A stretch of DNA of 64,000 nt from Collinsella sp. AF23-4AC (lineage in GTDB: Bacteria > Actinomycetota > Coriobacteriia > Coriobacteriales > Coriobacteriaceae), in assembly GCF_003462685.1 (NCBI RefSeq), contig NZ_QRVE01000005.1, positions 58,984 through 122,983 on the forward strand, given 5' to 3'. Below, in pieces: positions 57,570 through 64,000 of this stretch. The notes below the pieces were generated by a model, which did no database searches, was not told where the DNA came from, and saw only the letters and a program-made list of their open reading frames with translations. Made by a program: the position numbers and the translations under genes. Each line of letters begins with the position of its first letter. The first letter of the stretch is position 1.

Positions 57570-60569
57570 ATGAGCGACATCATGAGGCCGATCCCGTTTT
57601 CGCAGCTGATGAACTGGATCATCGAGGAGCACAAGACCCAGGACGCCATCTTTGGCGTGCGCAAGATGGTCACGACCAACCAGGAGGGTGCGCTTCCCAT
57701 TTTTGACGAGCGCATCGAGACTCCGTTTGGCCCGGCCGCCGGTCCCAATACGCAGCTGGCCCAGAACATCGTGGCGTCCTACGTGGCCGGTTCCCGCTTC
57801 TTTGAGCTTAAGACCGTTCAGGTTATGGACGGCGAGGAGCTTTCCAAGTGTGTGAACAAGCCCTGCATCGTGGCGCAGGACGAGTGCTACAACTGCGAGT
57901 GGTCGACCGAGCTCGAGGTTCCGCAGGCCTTTGCCGAGTACGTGAAGGCATGGTTTGCCTGCCACCTGATCGCTCGCGAGTACGGCCTGGGAAGCCCGGA
58001 CGGCTTTGTCTTCAACATGTCCGTGGGCTATGACCTCGAGGGCATCAAGAGCCCCAAGGTCGACGCCTACATCGAGGGCATGAAGGACGCCAGCGGCTCC
58101 GACGTCTGGAACGAGTGCCGCACGTGGGCGCTTGCCAACCTGGACAAGTTTGAGCATGTCGACGCCGCGTTTGTCGAGTCCATCCCGTCGCGCGTCTCCA
58201 ACTCCATCACCGAGTCCACGCTGCATGGCTGCCCGCCGGCGGAGATCGAGCGCATCGCGACCTATTTGATCATCGAGAAGGGCCTCAACACCTACATCAA
58301 GTGCAACCCCACGCTGCTGGGCTATGAGTTTGCCCGCCAACGCCTCAACGAGCTGGGCTTTGACTACATCGTCTTCGATGACACGCACTTCCGCGAGGAC
58401 CTGCAGTGGGCCGACGCCGTGCCCATGTTCGAGCGCCTGATTGCCCTGTGCGCCGAGCACGGCCTGGAGTTTGGCGTCAAGCTGACCAACACGTTCCCCG
58501 TCGACGTGACCAGGGACGAGCTGCCCTCCACCGAGATGTACATGTCGGGCCGTTCGCTGTTCTCGCTGACCATCGAGGCCGCCCGTCGCATTACCGAGCA
58601 GTTCGATGGCAAGCTGCGCATCAGCTACTCCGGCGGTGCCACGGTTTACAACATCCGCGCCCTGTACGATGCCGGCATTTGGCCTGTCACCCTGGCGACC
58701 GACGTGCTCAAGCCTGGTGGCTACGAGCGCTTTAGCCAGATGGCCGGCGAGTTTACCGATCTGGACGGCAAGCCGTTTGAGGGCGTCTCTCTCGATGCCG
58801 TGACCGCGATTCAGGCCGATTCGCTCACCAACCCGCTCTACAAGAAGCCGCTACGCCCGCTGCCCGACCGCAAGGTCGCCGGCAAGAGCCCGCTTTCCGA
58901 CTGCTTTACCACGCCGTGCCGCACGAGCTGCCCCATCCAGCAGGATATTCCCGCCTATCTGGCGGCTGTTGACGAGGGCCGCTACGAGGACGCGCTCAAC
59001 ATTATCATCGAGCGCAACGCCCTGCCGTTCATTACCGGCACCATCTGCCCGCATCCCTGCGGCCGTGCCTGCGAGCGTGCATTCTACGAGCCCGAGGGCG
59101 CCCAGATTCGCGCCAGCAAGCTCAAGGCCGCCCGCGAGGCCATGACGGCCGTGCTGCCCAAGCTGCGCGCCCAGGCCATCGCAAACGACGGCGAGCGCAA
59201 CGTTGCCGTTATCGGCGGCGGCCCGGCCGGCCTGGCGACGGCGTTCTTCCTGACGCGTGCCGGCGTGCCCGTCACCATCTTTGAGGCCCGCGATTCTCTC
59301 GGCGGCGTGGTCCGTCACGTGATCCCCGAGTTCCGTATCGCCAGCGACGATATCTCCCACGACGCCGAGCTTTGCCTGGCCTTTGGTGCCAAGGTTCAGC
59401 TCAACGCCCGCGTGGAGTCCATCGACGAGCTCAAGGCCCAGGGCTTTACCGACGTGGTCGTGGCCACCGGTGCCTGGATGCCCGGCTCTGCGGGCCTGGG
59501 CGAGGGTGCCGAGCTCGATGTGCTGGAGTTCCTCGAGGCCGCCAAGAAGGGCGAGAAGCTCGAGCTGGGTGAGGACGTCGTGGTCATTGGCGCCGGCAAC
59601 ACCGCCATGGACGCGGCCCGCGTGGCCAAGCGCCTGGCTGGCGTGAAGAACGTGCGCCTGGTGTATCGCCGCACCAAGAAGCAGATGCCCGCCGACGAGG
59701 AAGAGCTCGATCTTGCTCTTGCCGACGGCGTTGAGTTCTGCGAGCTGCTGGCGCCCAAGGCACTCAACGGTGCCGTGCTGACCTGCGATGTTATGGAGCT
59801 TGGCGAGCCGGATGCAAGCGGCCGTCGCAGCCCCGTCGCCACGGGCGAGACTGTTGAGCTTCCCGCCACCACGGTGATCTGCGCCGTGGGCGAGGGCATC
59901 GACGCCAGCCTGTACGACGCCGCGGGCGTCGAGCACGACCGTCGCGGCCGCCTTGCCGCCACCTCCACCGGCGTCGAGGGCGTCTGGGCTGCGGGCGACT
60001 GCCGTCGCGGTCCTGCCACCGTGGTCGAGGCCATCGCCGATGCCGCCGAGGTTGCCCGTGCCATCGCCGGCGTGGACTTTAACAAGTACGCCGACCAGAA
60101 TGCTCAGACCGGTCGCGAGGACACTTGCTACGAGCGCAAGGGGTCGCTGTGCCGCGACAAGCGCAACTGCACCAAGACTCGCTGCCTGGGCTGCGGCTCG
60201 GTGTGCGAGGTCTGCTGCGACGTGTGCCCCAACCGCGCCAACGTGGCAATTAAAGTGCCGGGCCTGGCCAAGCATCAGGTCGTCCACGTCGATGGCATGT
60301 GCAACGAGTGCGGAAACTGCGCCGTGTTCTGCCCCTACCAGGAGGGTCGTCCCTACAAGGACAAGCTCACCCTGTTCTGGAGCGAGCAGGACATGGAGAA
60401 CTCCGAGAACGAGGGCTTCCTGGCCGTGGACGAGGACCACTTTAAGGTCCGCGTCGCCGGCACGGTCCGCACCGTCTCGGTCGATGCCGTCAACACCGGT
60501 CTTCCCGAGGCCGTCCGCCTGACCATCAGGGCCGTGCGCGACAACTATTCGTACCTTCTTAAGAAATAG
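57570..60569 (+). CDS. ygfK: YgfK-type flavoprotein/Fe-S oxidoreductase (putative selenate reductase subunit)
   Basis: 999 aa; ATG 57570 after AGAGAGGAG. The N-terminal part (1-440) is a dihydroorotate-dehydrogenase-like barrel (PIPFSQLMNWIIEEHK, GSRFFELKTVQVMDG). The middle is a GltD-like module: Cys cluster FTTPCRTSCPIQQDIPAYL..., FAD site AVIGGGPAGLATAFFL and NAD(P) site VVIGAGNTAMDAARVAKRL. The C-terminal ferredoxin-like part has CLGCGSVCEVCCDVCPNRA and CNECGNCAVFCPY. It probably passes electrons between NAD(P)H, flavin and ferredoxin to or from the molybdenum hydroxylase downstream. Confidence 0.9.
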   Translation: MSDIMRPIPFSQLMNWIIEEHKTQDAIFGVRKMVTTNQEGALPIFDERIETPFGPAAGPNTQLAQNIVASYVAGSRFFELKTVQVMDGEELSKCVNKPCIVAQDECYNCEWSTELEVPQAFAEYVKAWFACHLIAREYGLGSPDGFVFNMSVGYDLEGIKSPKVDAYIEGMKDASGSDVWNECRTWALANLDKFEHVDAAFVESIPSRVSNSITESTLHGCPPAEIERIATYLIIEKGLNTYIKCNPTLLGYEFARQRLNELGFDYIVFDDTHFREDLQWADAVPMFERLIALCAEHGLEFGVKLTNTFPVDVTRDELPSTEMYMSGRSLFSLTIEAARRITEQFDGKLRISYSGGATVYNIRALYDAGIWPVTLATDVLKPGGYERFSQMAGEFTDLDGKPFEGVSLDAVTAIQADSLTNPLYKKPLRPLPDRKVAGKSPLSDCFTTPCRTSCPIQQDIPAYLAAVDEGRYEDALNIIIERNALPFITGTICPHPCGRACERAFYEPEGAQIRASKLKAAREAMTAVLPKLRAQAIANDGERNVAVIGGGPAGLATAFFLTRAGVPVTIFEARDSLGGVVRHVIPEFRIASDDISHDAELCLAFGAKVQLNARVESIDELKAQGFTDVVVATGAWMPGSAGLGEGAELDVLEFLEAAKKGEKLELGEDVVVIGAGNTAMDAARVAKRLAGVKNVRLVYRRTKKQMPADEEELDLALADGVEFCELLAPKALNGAVLTCDVMELGEPDASGRRSPVATGETVELPATTVICAVGEGIDASLYDAAGVEHDRRGRLAATSTGVEGVWAAGDCRRGPATVVEAIADAAEVARAIAGVDFNKYADQNAQTGREDTCYERKGSLCRDKRNCTKTRCLGCGSVCEVCCDVCPNRANVAIKVPGLAKHQVVHVDGMCNECGNCAVFCPYQEGRPYKDKLTLFWSEQDMENSENEGFLAVDEDHFKVRVAGTVRTVSVDAVNTGLPEAVRLTIRAVRDNYSYLLKK

Positions 60570-60580
60570 GCGAGTCTCTT

Positions 60581-61060
60581 ATGGCCAAATCCATTCAACA
60601 TAACGTGGCCTACGTTGCCTGCGGAAGCGGTTGCGCCTCCGCAGGCGGCGACGCCCGCTGCAGCGAAGGCTGCATTGGCTGTGGCGCCTGTGTCACGGCC
60701 TGTCCCCACGGTGCCATTGCGCTGGTCGATGGCATTGCCCGCGTGGATCGCTCAAAGTGCACGGGCTGTGGCCTGTGCGGCATGGCGTGCCCGCAGCGCG
60801 TGATCGCCTTCGTCCCCGGCTACCAGAACATTCTGGTGCGCTGCAACAACACCGATAAGGGCGCCATTGCCCGCAAGATCTGCGACACGAGCTGCATCGG
60901 TTGCGGCATGTGCGCTAAAAAGTGCCCTGCCGGCGCTATCCGCATCGAGGACAACTGCGCCCATATCGATGGCGCGGACTGCCTGTCGTGCGGCATGTGC
61001 GCCGTCGTCTGCCCACATGGCGCCATCCACGACCGCACCGGCATCGCCGCCGGCGTGTAG
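60581..61060 (+). CDS. Polyferredoxin with four [4Fe-4S] motifs
   Basis: 159 aa, ATG 60581, 11 nt after ygfK. Four CxxCxxCxxxCP motifs: CIGCGACVTACP, CTGCGLCGMACP, CIGCGMCAKKCP and CLSCGMCAVVCP, in two dicluster units, plus extra N-terminal Cys residues (CGSGCAS...CSEGC). It resembles the ferredoxin half of RnfB. It probably links YgfK to the hydroxylase encoded next. Soluble; no membrane segment. Confidence 0.9.
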   Translation: MAKSIQHNVAYVACGSGCASAGGDARCSEGCIGCGACVTACPHGAIALVDGIARVDRSKCTGCGLCGMACPQRVIAFVPGYQNILVRCNNTDKGAIARKICDTSCIGCGMCAKKCPAGAIRIEDNCAHIDGADCLSCGMCAVVCPHGAIHDRTGIAAGV

Positions 61061-61072
61061 AAGGGAATCACC

Positions 61073-63850
61073 ATGGCACAGGAATTCACTTTTACCGTTA
61101 ACGGCGTCCAGCACACGACGACCCAAAACAAACCGCTGCTGCGCTACCTGCGCGACGACCTGTACATCCATTCCGCCAAGGACGGCTGCTCCGAGGGCGC
61201 CTGCGGCACCTGCACCATCCATGTGGACGGTGCGGCCGTCAAGGCGTGCGTTCTGACCACTGCTCTTGCCGCCGGTCGCAACATCGTGACCGTCGAGGGC
61301 CTGCCCCAGGACGTGCGCGAGGCCTTTGTGTACGCCTTTGGCGCCGTGGGCGCCGTGCAGTGCGGTTTTTGCATTCCCGGCATGGTCATGGCGGGTGCGG
61401 CGCTTATCGCCGAGGATCCCGAGCCCACCGAGGAGCAGATCAAGTACGCCATTCGCGGTAACGTGTGCCGCTGCACCGGCTACAAAAAGATTATCGAGGG
61501 CATCTCGCTGGCGGCTGCGGTGCTCCGCGGCGAAAAGCAGATCGACGAGGACCTGGAGCGCGGCGACGACTACGGCGTGGGCAAGCGCGCCTTCCGTATC
61601 GACGTGCGCAAGAAGGTGCTCGGCGAGGGCAAGTACCCCGACGACATCGACGAGCTCGATCAGCCGGGCCTGACCTATGCCAGCGCCGTGCGCTCCAAGT
61701 ATCCGCGCGCCCGCGTGCTCTCCATCGACACCTCCAAGGCCGAGGCCCTGCCCGGTGTGGTGGGCATCCTGCGCGCCGAGGACGTGCCGGTCAACCAGGT
61801 CGGCCACCTTATCCAGGACTGGGATGTCATGATCGCCCAGGGCGATATCACCCGCTGCGTGGGTGACGCCATCGTGCTGGTGGTTGCCGAGGACGAAGCG
61901 ACACTCGAGAAGGCCAAGAAGCTCGTAAAGATCGATTACGAGCCGCTGGAGCCCGTGCGTAACATTGTCGAGGCCAGGGCTGCCGACGCCCCGCGCCTGC
62001 ACGACAGCTTCTTTGCCTTTGGCAACACGGTGGAGCTCAAGGACAACGTGTGCCAGAGCCGCCATGTGACGCGCGGCGACGCCGCCAAGGCGCTGGCCGA
62101 GAGCGCGTTTACCGTGACGCAGCGCTTTACCACGCCCTTTACCGAGCATGCCTTCTTGGAGCCCGAGTGCGCCGTTGCCTTCCCGTACAAGAACGGCGTC
62201 AAGGTGCAGTCGACCGACCAGGGTGCCTACGACACGCGCAAAGAGTGTGCCCACATGTTTGGCTGGGACAACGAGCCCGAGCGCGTGGTCGTCGAGACCA
62301 TGCTCGTGGGCGGCGGCTTTGGCGGCAAGGAGGACGTGTCCATCCAGCACCTGGCCGCGCTCGCCGCGTATAAGTTCCAGCGTCCCGTGAAGTGCAAACT
62401 CACGCGCGCCGAGTCACTCGCGTTCCATCCCAAGCGCCACGCCATGGACGGCACCTTTACGCTGGGCTGCGACGCCGAGGGCAACTTTACCGGTCTGGAC
62501 TGCGAGATCAACTTTGACACCGGCGCCTACGCGTCGCTGTGCGGCCCGGTGCTCGAGCGTGCCTGCACGCATGCCGTCGGCCCCTACAAGTACCAGAACA
62601 CTGACATTCGCGGCTTTGGCTACTACACCAACAACCCGCCCGCCGGCGCGTACCGCGGCTTTGGCGTTTGCCAGTCCGAGTTTGCGCTCGAGAGCCTGAT
62701 CGACCTGCTGGCAGAGAAGGTCGGCCTTGATCCGTGGGAGATTCGTTACCGTAATGCCATCGAGCCGGGTGAGGTTTTGCCCAACGGCCAGATTGCCGAC
62801 TGCTCCACGGCGCTTAAGGAGACGCTGCTCGAGGTCAAGGATGCCTACTACGCGCATCCCGGACACGCCGGTATCGCTTGCGCCATGAAGAATGCCGGCG
62901 TGGGCGTGGGCCTGCCCGATGCCGGTCGCTGCAAGATTCGCGTCGAGAACGGCGTGGCCGTGGTCTATGCCGCTACGTCCGACATCGGCCAGGGCTGCAA
63001 CACCGTCTTTTTGCAGGACGTTGCCGAGGCATGCGGCCTGCCGCTTCGCTGCATCGCCAACGGCGAGTGCTCCACCGAGAATGCTCCCGACTCCGGCACC
63101 ACGTCTGGCTCGCGTCAGACGGTCGTGACCGGCGAGGCCGTGCGCGGTGCCGCCTTCCTGCTGCGCGATGCCATGGTTGGTATCGAGGCTGGCAAGCCTG
63201 CGCCCGATGCTCCCGTGAGCGCGCATGGCGACGGCGTCAAGATCGAGTACGACGACGGTCGCGCCTATCAGCTGCACACGCAGGAGCTCGTCGCCGGCCA
63301 GGGTATGCATCCTCAGGATCCCGCGGCCGCCATCAAGGCGCTCGAAGGATGCGAGTTTGGCTACGTGTACCTGGAGCCGACCGACAAGCTGGGCGCCGAC
63401 GTTCCCAACCCCAAGAGCCACATCTGCTACGGCTTTGCCACGCATGTGGTCATTTTGGACGATGACGGCCGCGTGAGCGAGGTCTATGCTGCGCACGATT
63501 CCGGCAAGGTGGTCAACCCCATCTCCATCCAGGGTCAGATCGAAGGCGGCGTGCTCATGGGTATGGGCTATGCGCTTACCGAGGACTGGCCGCTCAAGGA
63601 CTGCGTACCCCAGGCAAGGTACGGCACGCTCGGGCTGTTCCGTGCGCCCGAGATTCCGGATATCCACGCCATTTACGTGGAGAAGGACGAGCTACTGTCT
63701 GTGGCATACGGCGGCAAGGGCATCGGCGAGATCGCAACGATTCCCACGGCGCCCGCCGTGCAGAACGCCTACCGCGCGTTTGACGGCAAGCTGCGTCCCG
63801 ATCTGCCCATGGTGGATACGCCCTACAGCCGCGCTCGTCACCGCGGTTAG
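61073..63850 (+). CDS. xdhD: XdhD-like molybdenum hydroxylase, fused Fe-S and Mo domains
   Basis: 925 aa, ATG 61073. Residues 1-160 carry two [2Fe-2S] clusters (CSEGACGTCTIHVDG; QCGFCIPGM with RGNVCRCTGY). Then come the molybdopterin domains: GGGFGGKEDVSIQ, AYRGFGVCQSEFALES and the catalytic Glu in GKGIGEIATIPTAPAV. No FAD domain is present, unlike three-part xanthine dehydrogenases; YgfK probably substitutes. The form and neighbours match the selenium-dependent purine/xanthine hydroxylases (E. coli XdhD, 956 aa). It would interconvert urate and xanthine or related purines. A possible selenium-labile sulfur cannot be seen in the sequence. Confidence 0.9.
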   Translation: MAQEFTFTVNGVQHTTTQNKPLLRYLRDDLYIHSAKDGCSEGACGTCTIHVDGAAVKACVLTTALAAGRNIVTVEGLPQDVREAFVYAFGAVGAVQCGFCIPGMVMAGAALIAEDPEPTEEQIKYAIRGNVCRCTGYKKIIEGISLAAAVLRGEKQIDEDLERGDDYGVGKRAFRIDVRKKVLGEGKYPDDIDELDQPGLTYASAVRSKYPRARVLSIDTSKAEALPGVVGILRAEDVPVNQVGHLIQDWDVMIAQGDITRCVGDAIVLVVAEDEATLEKAKKLVKIDYEPLEPVRNIVEARAADAPRLHDSFFAFGNTVELKDNVCQSRHVTRGDAAKALAESAFTVTQRFTTPFTEHAFLEPECAVAFPYKNGVKVQSTDQGAYDTRKECAHMFGWDNEPERVVVETMLVGGGFGGKEDVSIQHLAALAAYKFQRPVKCKLTRAESLAFHPKRHAMDGTFTLGCDAEGNFTGLDCEINFDTGAYASLCGPVLERACTHAVGPYKYQNTDIRGFGYYTNNPPAGAYRGFGVCQSEFALESLIDLLAEKVGLDPWEIRYRNAIEPGEVLPNGQIADCSTALKETLLEVKDAYYAHPGHAGIACAMKNAGVGVGLPDAGRCKIRVENGVAVVYAATSDIGQGCNTVFLQDVAEACGLPLRCIANGECSTENAPDSGTTSGSRQTVVTGEAVRGAAFLLRDAMVGIEAGKPAPDAPVSAHGDGVKIEYDDGRAYQLHTQELVAGQGMHPQDPAAAIKALEGCEFGYVYLEPTDKLGADVPNPKSHICYGFATHVVILDDDGRVSEVYAAHDSGKVVNPISIQGQIEGGVLMGMGYALTEDWPLKDCVPQARYGTLGLFRAPEIPDIHAIYVEKDELLSVAYGGKGIGEIATIPTAPAVQNAYRAFDGKLRPDLPMVDTPYSRARHRG

Positions 63851-63919
63851 GTTAGGGCGCGGACAGTCATTGCTGATGGGCTGTTCGCGCTGAGCATCAA
63901 CTACATACGCTGCGCCTTT

Positions 63920-63955
63920 GGCCCCGGCTCCATCACGAGCCGGGGCCTTTTGTTT
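63920..63955 (+). terminator. Terminator of the purine operon
   Basis: GGCCCCGGCTC (63920-63930) / GAGCCGGGGCC (63937-63947), followed by TTTTGTTTC. Confidence 0.9.
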
Positions 63956-64000
63956 CAAGACTTTAGTCTGCTGGCCGCGCAGCGGCCAGCTTTAAACCAC

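Overview
The window is 64 kb of high-GC bacterial chromosome with dense, mostly co-directional (+) genes. Several traits suggest a strictly anaerobic, gut-type actinobacterium of the class Coriobacteriia, with Collinsella the best guess: an actinobacterial-type RpoC N-terminal insert, fused FeoA-FeoB, fused AccD-AccA, a FabK-type fatty-acid operon, PTS and GH13 carbohydrate genes, and an ssnA/ygfK/xdhD-like purine module. The genus is an inference from remembered families; no 16S rRNA gene or tRNA gene is present.

Layout. 1-2.6 kb: 3' end of an esterase gene, a nested-hairpin repeat, and an IS110/IS1111-type element bounded by 14-bp inverted repeats. 2.6-10.4 kb: feoAB, an MFS exporter, a GH13 glucosidase, a DNA glycosylase, an unknown gene and an aminotransferase. 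10.4-21.4 kb: rplJ-rplL with an L10 leader and attenuator, galU, then rpoB-rpoC. 21.5-23.6 kb: an ECF sigma/membrane-protein pair with its own ECF-type promoter, bracketed by 35-bp inverted repeats. 23.8-27.4 kb: an unusual str operon, rpsL-rpsG-fusA-rpsJ. 27.4-37.6 kb: birA (-), divergent from one type II fatty-acid operon (fabH-acpP-fabK-fabD-fabG-fabF-accB-fabZ-accC-accDA). 37.6-40.8 kb: a PTS EIIC, a CDF metal exporter and a histidine phosphatase. 41-47.1 kb: S10-type operon rplC to rplX, lacking rpsJ and ending before the spc genes. 47.1-53.4 kb: a Gfo/Idh oxidoreductase-DeoR pair, an RluA-type pseudouridine synthase, a U32 protein and RidA. 53.4-64 kb: a YheO-type regulator, a purine permease, SsnA, YgfK, a polyferredoxin and a fused molybdenum hydroxylase, which together look like anaerobic purine/urate catabolism.

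Most interesting points. (1) RpoC has a C-terminal extension of about 230 residues that contains a helix-hairpin-helix domain aligning with the RNA polymerase alpha-CTD, including equivalents of the DNA-contact residues R265, N268, G296 and K298. (2) RpoB has lost the canonical RERAG segment next to the rifampicin region and has 16 residues where 8 are usual. (3) A family of long nested hairpins has three copies, each with a different but perfectly complementary outer stem, a covarying inner stem and conserved single-stranded parts. All three lie immediately upstream of ribosomal-protein operon promoters. (4) Other intergenic palindromes (GGGGACAG-type repeats and a second nested-hairpin family next to the IS110 insertion) suggest a chromosome rich in REP-like elements. 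(5) Paired operators at fabH, iron-box-like repeats at feoAB and a Fur-like box before the purine permease give testable regulatory predictions.
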